7,941 nucleotides of DNA, taken from assembly GCA_900554545.1 (NCBI GenBank), contig USHW01000067.1, forward strand, positions 1-7,941, read 5' to 3'. This stretch comes from an uncultured Prevotella sp. GTDB lineage: Bacteria; Bacteroidota; Bacteroidia; Bacteroidales; Bacteroidaceae. Of this stretch, positions 1 to 7,164 are shown piece by piece (the first letter of the stretch is position 1; the number at the start of each line of letters is the position of its first letter). Position numbers and translations under genes: made by a program. The notes under the pieces were generated by a model. The model saw only the letters and a program-made list of their open reading frames with translations. It had not been told where the DNA came from and ran no database searches.

Positions 1-1628
1 TCGTATATGTTGTTGTGGCTTATCGAGCGGCGGTCGGCCTCAGAGTGGACGAAATGGCGCACGGCGTAGCGTCCCTTGGTGGGAGTGAGCACGTAAAGGC
101 CGTCGCCCTTGGTGCCAATCCATATCTGTCCGTCGCGTCGGCAGTGGATGGCATAGACGCCGCTCGGCGAGAATACCGTCGGCGTAAGGCTCAAAGTGCC
201 GTCAGTGCGGACATATTTCGGTGCGCCGCCGCTGGCCGGATGCACCGTGAGATGTCCTCCCACGGAGCCTGTCCACACGTTACCGTGGCCGTCGGGCATT
301 ACCGAACGTGTGTCGTCGCCGGGCAATGTCCGTGTGAACTTGAACCTGTGGAACTTGAAAGAGACAAGAGTTAGGTTGTGGTCGCCCGTTAGCCACAGGT
401 TGCCTTGCCTGTCGCCGGTGTACTTCACGATGCTTATTACGGGCATCCTCATGCCCGAATGGCCGTTGAGGTTGTACGGAACAAGCGTCCGGCTGTCCTC
501 GTCGAAGTAGGAGAAGGTGCCGTCCGTGGGCACGAGCCACACCGTATGGTTGCCGTCTTCGTGCATAACGGGCAGGCGCGAGGATGTTCCGTAGAGTCCG
601 GGAGACTGTGTTTTGAGGTGGGTTACGCTGTGTCCGTCGGCGTCGATGAGGCTCACTCCGGGTGCGTCTGTGAATGTCCAGATGCGGTGGCGGCTGTCGG
701 TGAAGATGGCCCGGACGCCCTCCGGCTGTCCGGCAGGTGCTATGCTGACCGTCCACGAGCGTCCGGTGCGCGTGTTGTACATGGCTACTCCCTTGTCGGT
801 GGCTATCGCTATTACACCGTTTCCTACGTTCTTGATGTTGCTTATCGCTCCCGGCGAGCCGTCAAGGCGTATCTTTGCCACCAGTCCGGGCGACTTCTCG
901 GAATACCGGGCGAGGATTCCGCCGCGCGTGGCGAAGTAGAGTTGCCCCTCGGTTTCGCACATGTATTCAAACGGATAATCAAGTGTCGTGCAGCTGCCGT
1001 AAAGCGTTACGCCGTCGCCGGAGAACAGCCATTCGCGCCCTTTGCTGTCTGTCAGCACCTTGCGTATGTGTCCATGGTGGCGCATACGGCGCGTGTCAAC
1101 CAGCGTTATGCCTCCGCCCTGTTTCACCTTGGCCTCGTCTATGTGGAAGTTTAAGTTGCCGTTGCCAAGCAGCCACGCGCTGCCGTTGCCGAGGGAGACG
1201 ATGTTCCGGGTGCGGAAACCACCCGGAACGGCCTTCCGTAGCAGTCTGTCGATGGGTATGTAAGAATACGTGGAGCGGCTGAAAAGGTAAGTGCTGCCGT
1301 CGTAAAGCGAGAGCCAGATGTCGCCCTGGGAGTTCGGACGCATCAGCTTTATCCTGTTGGACGTGAGCACCTGGCCCGCTCCCGGCGTGTCGCGGAACTT
1401 GCTGAAGCCGTAGCCGTCATAGCTGCAAAGGCCGTTCCACGTGCTCACCCACATGATGCCGTCGGCCGACTGGCTGAACTCCGAGACGTTGTTGGCGGCA
1501 AGACCGTCGGTTATCGTGAACGTGCGTACGCGGCAATAGGGCTGCGAGCCGGCAGCCGCAGCCATCAGCATGGCGGCAGCGCACAACACGCTTCGCATTG
1601 CGGAATGGATGAAATGCGTGGTTTTCAT
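1..1628 (-). CDS. Two-component regulator propeller protein, probable N-terminal sensor of a hybrid two-component system (3' end outside window)
   Basis: The frame is open from an ATG at 1628 to the window edge: 542 codons with no stop, C-terminus missing. Residues 1-27 look like a signal peptide, with a short basic start followed by the hydrophobic run VLCAAAMLMAAAAG, so the next part should be periplasmic. At least eight Reg_prop-like blade motifs with the pattern G-x-x-W-x-x-x-x-x-x-G are visible: DGIMWVSTWNGL (56-67), QGDIWLSLYDGS (101-112), KGREWLFSGDGV (196-207), then near 315, 364, 412, 452 and DGQIWIGTKGDGL (499-511). In this family such propellers usually form the sensor of SusR/HTCS-like proteins that detect glycans, followed by Y_Y_Y, histidine kinase, receiver and AraC-type domains. 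Those domains are not in the window, so a shorter propeller protein remains possible. The start lies 87 bp after the araC-type stop with no recognisable promoter, so cotranscription is plausible. Alternative in-frame starts at M11 or M20 would damage the signal peptide. Confidence 0.85.
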   Translation of the reverse strand, partial: MKTTHFIHSAMRSVLCAAAMLMAAAAGSQPYCRVRTFTITDGLAANNVSEFSQSADGIMWVSTWNGLCSYDGYGFSKFRDTPGAGQVLTSNRIKLMRPNSQGDIWLSLYDGSTYLFSRSTYSYIPIDRLLRKAVPGGFRTRNIVSLGNGSAWLLGNGNLNFHIDEAKVKQGGGITLVDTRRMRHHGHIRKVLTDSKGREWLFSGDGVTLYGSCTTLDYPFEYMCETEGQLYFATRGGILARYSEKSPGLVAKIRLDGSPGAISNIKNVGNGVIAIATDKGVAMYNTRTGRSWTVSIAPAGQPEGVRAIFTDSRHRIWTFTDAPGVSLIDADGHSVTHLKTQSPGLYGTSSRLPVMHEDGNHTVWLVPTDGTFSYFDEDSRTLVPYNLNGHSGMRMPVISIVKYTGDRQGNLWLTGDHNLTLVSFKFHRFKFTRTLPGDDTRSVMPDGHGNVWTGSVGGHLTVHPASGGAPKYVRTDGTLSLTPTVFSPSGVYAIHCRRDGQIWIGTKGDGLYVLTPTKGRYAVRHFVHSEADRRSISHNNIY

Positions 1629-1674
1629 AAGTAGTTTTGTTTCTTGCAGGCCGCACTCCCACCTGCTCTTTCCA

Positions 1675-1693
1675 GTCAGCTTGTCAGCTTGTC
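1675..1693. repeat. Short tandem repeat, gtcagctt x2 plus gtc
   Basis: Two perfect copies of gtcagctt followed by a partial third copy (gtc) lie in the 87-bp gap between the AraC-type gene and the propeller gene. The gap shows no TAnnTTTG box and no hairpin followed by a T-tract. The repeat may be chance or slippage; no function can be assigned. Confidence 0.5.
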
Positions 1694-1715
1694 CTTCGCC
1701 CTTGCCAACTGAAAG

Positions 1716-2585
1716 CTACGATTTCCGGTAAGATACGGGTGACATCCCGACGTGTTCCTTGAAGTACTTGCCGAGGAACGACTGGTTGGGGAAGTTCATC
1801 TCCTTAGCTATCTCCTTAACGCTCTTCGTGGTGTTGCGCAGCAGGGCGCGCAGCTCCATGGTGACATAGTTCTCAATCCACTCGTTGGGCGAGCGCCGGC
1901 TGACGGTCTTCACCGTTTCCGACAGGTACTTCGGCGATATGCACATCTGCTCTCCGTACCATCCTACGCGCCTCTCCGTCTTGTAGTTCTGCTCGACAAG
2001 GCGTATGAAGTCGGCGAAGATTTTTTCAGCCCTCATCTGCTTTTCGCCCTGGCAGCCTGACAGTCTGCGTATGGCGTTGCACAGCTCGCAGACCATGGCC
2101 GATGTGAGGTGGAGCACCACCTGGCGGCGAAGCTCGTTCTCCGTGTCGGCCACCTTGGCCTTCACGAGCCTGTAATATTCAAGCATACACTCCCTTTCGT
2201 GGGGCGTGAGGCGCAGCACCGGGTGGCTGCGCGAGAAGATTATGAGCGACGACAGCTCGTGTATGTCCTTGAGTACGTTCTGGAAAAAGCTTGGCGACAT
2301 CATCAGCCCGACGCACTGCTGGTGCGGGCCTATCGAGAAATTGTCAACCACTTGGCCGTCGTGTATGATGAGCACGTCGTCAGGCCCTACGTTGTGCTCT
2401 ACCGTGTTGGCCGTGTATTTCGACAGTCCCTCAAGGCACAGGGCCACGATGATGTTGCTTGTGCGTTTCGGCTCGGAGTGCATTGGGAAGCTGTCAAGGT
2501 TGTCGAAGAGCAGCAAGTCGCTGTCAAGTATGGCCGAGCCTGTAAGCTTGGCCAACTCTGTCAGCGGCATTGTCGGTAGTTCCAT
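1716..2585 (-). CDS. AraC-family transcriptional regulator, 289 aa
   Basis: The C-terminal 100 residues (about 190-289) are a typical AraC/XylS DNA-binding domain with two helix-turn-helix units. The second is diagnostic: KEIAKEMNFPNQSFLGKYF (257-275) followed by KEHVGMSPVSYR, the form common in Bacteroidetes. The N-terminal part (about 20-115) has the beta-rich character of a cupin-like sensor domain, but I cannot identify a ligand. No signal peptide or membrane segment is seen, so it should be cytoplasmic. I chose the ATG at 2585 (MELPTMPLTE) rather than the in-frame TTG at 2615, because that TTG is the last three bases of a good TAnnTTTG -7 element and would lie upstream of the transcript start. 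The regulator has its own promoter, lies beyond the infB terminator, and is followed after 87 bp by the propeller sensor gene. The two may respond to related signals, but targets are unknown. Confidence 0.9.
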   Translation of the reverse strand: MELPTMPLTELAKLTGSAILDSDLLLFDNLDSFPMHSEPKRTSNIIVALCLEGLSKYTANTVEHNVGPDDVLIIHDGQVVDNFSIGPHQQCVGLMMSPSFFQNVLKDIHELSSLIIFSRSHPVLRLTPHERECMLEYYRLVKAKVADTENELRRQVVLHLTSAMVCELCNAIRRLSGCQGEKQMRAEKIFADFIRLVEQNYKTERRVGWYGEQMCISPKYLSETVKTVSRRSPNEWIENYVTMELRALLRNTTKSVKEIAKEMNFPNQSFLGKYFKEHVGMSPVSYRKS

Positions 2586-2612
2586 ATTACGTGTATTTGT
2601 CGGTTTTGGCGG

Positions 2613-2644
2613 CAAAAATAGTAAATTAATCCGTTAGCTCCAAC
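2613..2644 (-). promoter_or_regulatory. Bacteroidetes-type promoter of the AraC-family gene
   Basis: On the minus strand GTTG (2644-2641) is followed by exactly 20 bases and then TATTTTTG (2620-2613). This fits the Bacteroidetes vegetative consensus TTTG-N19-21-TAnnTTTG, with one mismatch in the -33 box and a perfect -7 box. The expected start is near 2606-2609, giving a leader of a little over 20 nt before the ATG at 2585. Confidence 0.75.
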
Positions 2645-2690
2645 TCTTATCGTGCAAAATACTTTTTTCATGGAAATAAAGCGGGTCTGC

Positions 2691-2778
2691 GAAAGGCCGT
2701 CTTTCGGCTTGTGAAAGGCCGTGGATTGCACGCTAAAATGCCGTGTTTTGCCATGCAAAACACGGCATTTTGCATGGC
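2691..2778. repeat. Degenerate 22-bp-period repeat array, four units
   Basis: Four consecutive 22-bp units start at 2691, 2713, 2735 and 2757. Units 1 and 2 share the identical 10-mer gaaaggccgt; unit 3 begins aaaatgccgt and unit 4 aaaacacggc. Most units carry TTCG or TTTG about 12 bases in, so each resembles a small inverted repeat (unit 1: CGAAAG-gccgt-CTTTCG; unit 4: CAAAA-N7-TTTTG). The array lies between the infB terminator and the AraC-gene promoter, at about -85 to -170 from the predicted start. I see nothing else recognisable in 2645-2690 or 2779-2842. It could be an interspersed repeat family or a binding-site array. It is too degenerate, and lacks spacers, for CRISPR. Confidence 0.65.
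2735..2771. repeat. Perfect 16-bp inverted repeat with 5-nt loop
   Basis: The arms aaaatgccgtgttttg (2735-2750) and caaaacacggcatttt (2756-2771) are exact reverse complements around the loop ccatg. They coincide with units 3 and 4 of the 22-bp array. Neither strand has a good T-tract after the stem: the four T's on each side are inside it. It is therefore not a standard terminator and is more likely a palindromic intergenic repeat or a protein site. Confidence 0.85.
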
Positions 2779-2842
2779 CTCGCGCATCTTCCTGTGTTAC
2801 AGCCGGTTACGCTGCCGGCCGTTGTTGCTGGCGGAAGGCGCG

Positions 2843-2883
2843 AAAAAAACATCCGGGCAAGGAGCGGAGTCCTTGCCCGGATG
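2843..2883 (-). terminator. Intrinsic terminator of the rimP-nusA-infB operon
   Basis: A perfect 14-bp, GC-rich stem (2850-2863 paired with 2870-2883) encloses a 6-nt loop. On the minus strand it is followed directly by seven T's (2849-2843). It starts 27 nt after the infB stop codon. The plus strand has no T-tract after the stem, so it acts in the leftward direction only. It separates the operon from the downstream AraC-family gene. Confidence 0.93.
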
Positions 2884-2909
2884 GATGTATGACGTATTCG
2901 TGCGGCGTG

Positions 2910-5714
2910 TCAGAGTTTCTGCTTCACCTCTATTTCGGTGAATGTCTCGAGGATGTCGCCTACCTGTATGTCGTTGAAGTTGACGATGCTGATACCGCAC
3001 TCGAAGTTCACGCCCACTTCCTTCACGTCGTCCTTGAAACGCTTGAGGGCGTTGATTTCGCCGGTGTGTACCACGATGCCGTCGCGCACTACGCGCACCT
3101 TGTCCGAGCGGTGCACCTTGCCTTCGGTGACGTATGCGCCGGCCACGGTGCCCACTTTCGATATGTGGTAGACCTCGCGCACCTCGACCTGGCCTGTGAC
3201 AACCTCTTTGACAACCTTGTCGAGCATTCCTTCCATGGCCGACTTGACGTCTTCGATGGCGTCGTAGATGACAGAGTAGGTGTTGATTTCAACGCCTTCT
3301 TGCTCGGCCAGCTTGCGTGCCGCGCCAGAGGGACGCACCTGGAAGCCGACGATGATGGCGTCTGACGCGTCGGCCAGCGACACGTCGCTTTCTGAAATCT
3401 GGCCCACGGCCTTGTATATGACGTTGACCTTGATTTTCTCCGTCGAGAGCTTGATGAACGAGTCGCTCAGAGCCTCGATACTTCCGTCGGTGTCGCCCTT
3501 CACGATTATGTTCAGTTCCTTGAACGAGCCGAGGGCTATTCGGTGGCTGATGTCGCTCAGGGTGAGTCGTTTCTGCGTGCGCAGGCCCTGTTCGCGCTGC
3601 AGTTGCAGTCGCTTGTTGGTTATCTCGCGCGCTTCCTGTTCAGTCTCGAGGATGTGGAACGAGTCGCCCGCAGTGGGCGCGCCGTTGAGTCCGAGTATGA
3701 TTGCCGGCTCCGACGGGCCTGCGTGTTCGATGCGCTGGTTGCGCTCGTTGAACATGGCCTTGATGCGTCCGTAGTTCGTTCCGGCTATCACGATGTCGCC
3801 AACGTTCAGCGTACCGTTGCTTACGAGCACCGTGGAAATGTAGCCGCGGCCCTTGTCGAGCGACGACTCTATTATGCTGCCCGTCGCCTTGCGGTTGGGG
3901 TTTGCCTTGAGGTCGAGCATCTCGGCTTCGAGGAGCACCTTCTCAAGCAGCTCGTCAACGCCGATGCCTTTCTTCGCGCTGATTTCCTGGCACTGGTATT
4001 TGCCGCCCCATTCCTCTACGAGGAGGTTCATGTTGGCAAGGTCTTCGCGTATCTTGTCGGCGTTAGCGCCGGGCTTGTCAATCTTGTTTATGGCGAACAC
4101 CATCGGCACGTTGGCCGCCTGTGCGTGGGCTATTGCCTCGCGCGTGGTGGGCATCACGCTGTCGTCGGCCGCGATTATGATGATGGCAATGTCGGTAACC
4201 TGCGCTCCGCGGGCACGCATTGCGGTGAACGCCTCGTGTCCCGGGGTGTCGAGGAAGGTTATCTTGCGCCCGTCGGCCAGCGTGACGTTGTACGCTCCGA
4301 TGTGCTGCGTTATGCCTCCTGCCTCGCCGGCTATGACGTTGGTGTTGCGGATATGGTCGAGCAGCGATGTCTTACCGTGGTCTACGTGACCCATGACGGT
4401 CACGATGGGGGCGCGCGGCACGAGGTCGTTCTCGTCGTCAGGCTCCTCCGTTATGGCTTCAGACACTTCCGCGCTGACGTATTCCGTCTTGAAGCCGAAC
4501 TCTTCGGCGACAAGGTTTATAGTCTCGGCGTCGAGGCGCTGGTTGATTGATACCATGATGCCTACGCTCATGCAGGTGCCTATAACCTGGTTCACCGATA
4601 CGTTCATCATGCTTGCCAGCTCGCTCACCGTCACGAATTCGGTCAGCTTCAGCGTCTTGCTCTCCGCCTTGGCCTCGGCGCGCTGCTCCTTCAGGTGTTC
4701 CTGAACGGCCTCGCGCTTCTCCCTGCGGTACTTCGCGCCTTTCTTGTTCTGCCCCTTGCTTGTAAGTCTTGCGAGCGTCTCCTTTACCTGGCGTGCAACG
4801 TCCTCCTCGTTCACTTCGAGGGGCTTGTGCCCGCGTTTGCGGTTCTTTTTCTTCGAGCTGCCCTTGTCTGCCGCCGCACCTTGCGTTCCGACAGACTTCG
4901 CAGCCTGGTCTATGTTTACGCGCTCCTTGGTGATGCGCGAACGCTTTTTCTTGCCGTCGGCACGTGTCTGTCCGGCTTTTTCCTCGCGTTCCTTGCGGCG
5001 TTCCTCCTTCGATTTCTTTTTCGGACGCGTGCTCTGGTTGAGCGAGTCGAGGTCAATCTTTCCGAGGACGTTCACCTTCGGGGCCAGCTTCTTTTCGCTT
5101 TTCAGGGTGAATATCTTGCTTTCCGGTTCCGCTTTGGCCTGCTGTGGAGCAATTTCTTTCGGCGTTTCGGCCGGTTTCGGTTCAGCCTTTTGGGGCTTTT
5201 CCTCATGCTGTGCGGCGTTGTCTGTGTTTTTCGGCTGCGCGACTTGCGCTCCGCTGTCCTGCGGCTTCTGTTCAGCCACGGGCTTCGGCTCGGCCTTTAC
5301 CGCCGGCTCTTTCGGCTTTTCGGCCTGCACAGGCTTCGCTTCGGCTGCCGGCTTTGGCGCCGCCGCCTGCTGTGCTGCCGCGTGTGCGGGCTTCTTGCCT
5401 ATGCTGTCGAGGTCAATCTTGCCCAATACGGTGTATTTCTGTGTCGATACAGGCTTGCCCGTTCCTGACGGTCTGCCTCCTCCCTCCTGGCGTTTTTTCT
5501 CTTTGGGATGCTTTGGAAAGAGTTTCTCCGCCTGGCTCCTGACTTCCTTGTCAGACTTGAATTCTTCCACCAAGGCGTTGTACTGGGCGTCGTTGAGCTT
5601 GAAGCTCAGGTCGTCCCTGACTTCTCCAAGGTCACTTTTCTTTTTCAGGAATTCAACTGCCGTTTGAAGTCCTATATTCAATTCGCGAATGGCTTTATTT
5701 AATCTTATACTCAT
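2910..5714 (-). CDS. infB: Translation initiation factor IF-2
   Basis: IF-2 is the GTPase that places initiator fMet-tRNA on the 30S subunit and promotes 50S joining. All GTP-binding motifs are present: GHVDHGKT (442-449), GGIT (466-469), DTPGH (489-493), NKID (543-546) and SAK (579-581). An IF2_N-type domain covers about 1-55 (MSIRLNKAIRELNIGLQTAV) and a second lies near 355-410 before the G domain. Domains II, III and IV follow to residue 934, including the conserved GxVxSSxDKGRG-like region near 612-624 and the tRNA-binding C-terminal barrel. Between the two N-terminal domains is a long Pro/Ala/Lys/Glu-rich linker (about 108-200), then a very basic stretch (230-340), probably disordered. 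VLGKIDLDS occurs twice, at 96-104 and 216-224. At 934 aa the protein is within the usual range for Bacteroidetes IF-2. It lies 161 bp after nusA and ends at a strong terminator; rbfA and truB do not follow it, unlike in Escherichia coli. Confidence 0.98.
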   Translation of the reverse strand: MSIRLNKAIRELNIGLQTAVEFLKKKSDLGEVRDDLSFKLNDAQYNALVEEFKSDKEVRSQAEKLFPKHPKEKKRQEGGGRPSGTGKPVSTQKYTVLGKIDLDSIGKKPAHAAAQQAAAPKPAAEAKPVQAEKPKEPAVKAEPKPVAEQKPQDSGAQVAQPKNTDNAAQHEEKPQKAEPKPAETPKEIAPQQAKAEPESKIFTLKSEKKLAPKVNVLGKIDLDSLNQSTRPKKKSKEERRKEREEKAGQTRADGKKKRSRITKERVNIDQAAKSVGTQGAAADKGSSKKKNRKRGHKPLEVNEEDVARQVKETLARLTSKGQNKKGAKYRREKREAVQEHLKEQRAEAKAESKTLKLTEFVTVSELASMMNVSVNQVIGTCMSVGIMVSINQRLDAETINLVAEEFGFKTEYVSAEVSEAITEEPDDENDLVPRAPIVTVMGHVDHGKTSLLDHIRNTNVIAGEAGGITQHIGAYNVTLADGRKITFLDTPGHEAFTAMRARGAQVTDIAIIIIAADDSVMPTTREAIAHAQAANVPMVFAINKIDKPGANADKIREDLANMNLLVEEWGGKYQCQEISAKKGIGVDELLEKVLLEAEMLDLKANPNRKATGSIIESSLDKGRGYISTVLVSNGTLNVGDIVIAGTNYGRIKAMFNERNQRIEHAGPSEPAIILGLNGAPTAGDSFHILETEQEAREITNKRLQLQREQGLRTQKRLTLSDISHRIALGSFKELNIIVKGDTDGSIEALSDSFIKLSTEKIKVNVIYKAVGQISESDVSLADASDAIIVGFQVRPSGAARKLAEQEGVEINTYSVIYDAIEDVKSAMEGMLDKVVKEVVTGQVEVREVYHISKVGTVAGAYVTEGKVHRSDKVRVVRDGIVVHTGEINALKRFKDDVKEVGVNFECGISIVNFNDIQVGDILETFTEIEVKQKL

Positions 5715-5731
5715 ACTCTATTTAATTAAAA

Positions 5732-5879
5732 GTGAAAAAGTAAAAAGGTAAAAAAGTAAAACATTGCGCCATATTACCGCTTAATCATCGCTTATTACCT
5801 TAGTCTTTACCAAGTCACAATCATTTACATTTATCTTTTACTTTTTTACCATTTTACCTTTTTACTTTTTTACTTTTAC
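5732..5879. repeat. Inverted arrays of GTAAAANN octamers filling the nusA-infB gap
   Basis: On the plus strand, about four octamer units (GTGAAAAA, GTAAAAAG, GTAAAAAA, GTAAAAC) occupy 5732-5762. On the minus strand, about six units of the same type occupy 5879-5835. The two arrays form terminal inverted repeats of about 31 bp (roughly 27 of 31 positions paired) around a 72-bp non-repetitive centre (5763-5834). The right array contains the nusA stop codon (TAA, 5878-5876), and a second in-frame TAA follows two codons later. In the transcript the arms could form a long A-U stem ending 17 nt before the infB ATG. No TAnnTTTG promoter is seen in the gap. The shape is MITE-like, but there is no coding capacity and no clear target-site duplication. 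Confidence 0.8.
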
Positions 5880-7138
5880 TCAAATTCTGCTCTCAGCACT
5901 TTCAGTACGTGGTCTACTGTCTCCTCTTCGAGGTCGGCCTTCTCAACGAGCATGTCGCGCGGCGCGTTGAGCACTGCCTTGGCCGTGTCGAGACCGATGC
6001 TCTTGATGGCGTCGATAATCCACTGGTCTATCTCGTCTGAGAATTCGTCGAGGTAGATGTCCTCGTCAACCTCGCTTTCGTCAAGCTCGCGGAACACGTC
6101 GATGGTGTATTCGGTCAGCATGCTGGCCAGCTTGATGTTCATTCCGCCGCGACCGATTGCGAGCGACACCTCCTCCGGGCGCAGGTAGACTTCGGCCTTG
6201 CGGTTCTCCTCGTCGACGTTGATGCTTGATATTTTGGCCGGGCTGAGCGAGCGCTGTATGAAGAGCTTGATGTTCGACGTGTAGTTCACCACGTCGATGT
6301 TCTCGTTGCACAGCTCGCGCACGATGCCGTGTACGCGGCTTCCCTTAACGCCGACGCAGGCTCCTACGGGGTCTATGCGGTCGTCATAGCTCTCGACGGC
6401 GATTTTCGCGCGTTCTCCGGGCATGCGCGCTATGCGGCGTATGGTGATGAGACCGTCCGCAATTTCGGGCACTTCGGCTTCGAGCAGGCGCTCGAGGAAC
6501 ATGTTGCTTGTGCGCGAAAGTATGATTTTGGGGTTGTTGTTGTCGTTGTTCACCTCCTTGATGACGGCGCGCACCGTCTCGCCCTTGCGGTAGACGTCGT
6601 GCGGTATCTGCTCGCTCTTGGGCAGGATAAGTTCGTTGTTCTCGTCGTCAACGAGCAGAACCTCGCGCTTCCACACCTGATATACCTCGGCGCTGATGAC
6701 CTGTCCCACGCGGTCCTTGTACTTGTTGTACAGGCTGTCGTGCTCGAGTTCGAGTATCTTCGAGGCCAGTGTCTGTCGCAGGTTCAGTATGGCGCGGCGT
6801 CCGAACTTGCTGAAGTCCACCTTCTCGCTGACTTCCTCGCCCACCTCATAGTCGGGTTCAATCTTCAGGGCGTCGGCCAACGCTATCTCCTTGTTTTCGT
6901 CTTTCACCTCGCCGTCGGCCACAACGGTGCGGTTGCGGTAAATCTCGAAGTCGCCCTTGTCGGGGTTTACAATGACGTCGAAGTTCTCGTCGCTGCCGAA
7001 AATCTTTGCTATGACGTTGCGGAAGCTCTCCTCGAGCACGCTCATCAGCGTGGTGCGGTCGATGTTCTTCGTATCCTTGAACTCCTTGAAGGTGTCAATC
7101 ATGCTTACGGTGTCTTCACCTGTCTTTCTTGTTGCCAT
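5876..7138 (-). CDS. nusA: Transcription termination/antitermination factor NusA
   Basis: NusA binds RNA polymerase and nascent RNA and controls pausing, termination and antitermination. The 420-aa protein shows an N-terminal RNAP-binding domain (about 13-130, including NIDRTTLMSVLEESFRNV and FGRRAILNLRQTLASKILE), an S1 domain (about 140-210, KDRVGQVISAEVYQVW), KH1 (about 240-300, with GVKG at 263-266 in DPVGACVGVKGSRVHGIVRE) and KH2 (about 308-350, with GRGG at 329-332 in SLAIGRGGMNIKLASML). An acidic linker (351-372) leads to a short C-terminal helical domain (LDTAKAVLNAPRDMLVEKAD). There are no paired acidic repeats as in the longer Escherichia coli protein; this matches the Bacteroidetes form. 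The ATG at 7138 (MATRKTGEDT) fits the family N-terminus; M13 (MIDTFKEFK) is a less likely alternative. The stop codon lies inside the octamer repeat array that follows. Confidence 0.98.
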   Translation of the reverse strand: MATRKTGEDTVSMIDTFKEFKDTKNIDRTTLMSVLEESFRNVIAKIFGSDENFDVIVNPDKGDFEIYRNRTVVADGEVKDENKEIALADALKIEPDYEVGEEVSEKVDFSKFGRRAILNLRQTLASKILELEHDSLYNKYKDRVGQVISAEVYQVWKREVLLVDDENNELILPKSEQIPHDVYRKGETVRAVIKEVNNDNNNPKIILSRTSNMFLERLLEAEVPEIADGLITIRRIARMPGERAKIAVESYDDRIDPVGACVGVKGSRVHGIVRELCNENIDVVNYTSNIKLFIQRSLSPAKISSINVDEENRKAEVYLRPEEVSLAIGRGGMNIKLASMLTEYTIDVFRELDESEVDEDIYLDEFSDEIDQWIIDAIKSIGLDTAKAVLNAPRDMLVEKADLEEETVDHVLKVLRAEFE

Positions 7139-7164
7139 ATCTGTTTATTATTATTTTCTCATGT

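Noticed and set aside
280..756. 158-codon minus-strand frame rich in Arg/His/Pro
   Set aside because: It is the out-of-frame reading of the propeller gene on the same strand; the true frame spans it without a stop.
405..1154. 249-codon plus-strand frame in the left region
   Set aside because: The minus-strand frame 1628-1 is continuously open and carries repeated propeller blade motifs and a signal peptide, so this is its shadow.
2561..2758. 65-codon minus-strand frame across the AraC promoter
   Set aside because: It covers the 22-bp repeats and the promoter, and overlaps the AraC gene out of frame; no family resemblance.
2735..2771. Terminator for a convergent plus-strand transcript
   Set aside because: No plus-strand gene exists nearby and there is no T-tract outside the stem.
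2691..2778. CRISPR-like array
   Set aside because: Units are only 22 bp, directly adjacent without spacers, degenerate, and there are no cas genes.
3543..4550. 335-codon open frame on the plus strand, opposite infB
   Set aside because: It is the antisense shadow of the conserved IF-2 G domain and has no recognisable domain; long antisense frames arise from the GC-rich third positions of the real gene.
4695..5667. 257- and 307-codon plus-strand frames opposite the IF-2 linker
   Set aside because: Low-complexity Leu/Arg/Phe- or Ser/Phe/Ala-rich translations are the mirror of the Lys/Glu/Pro/Ala-rich linker; the two frames also overlap each other.
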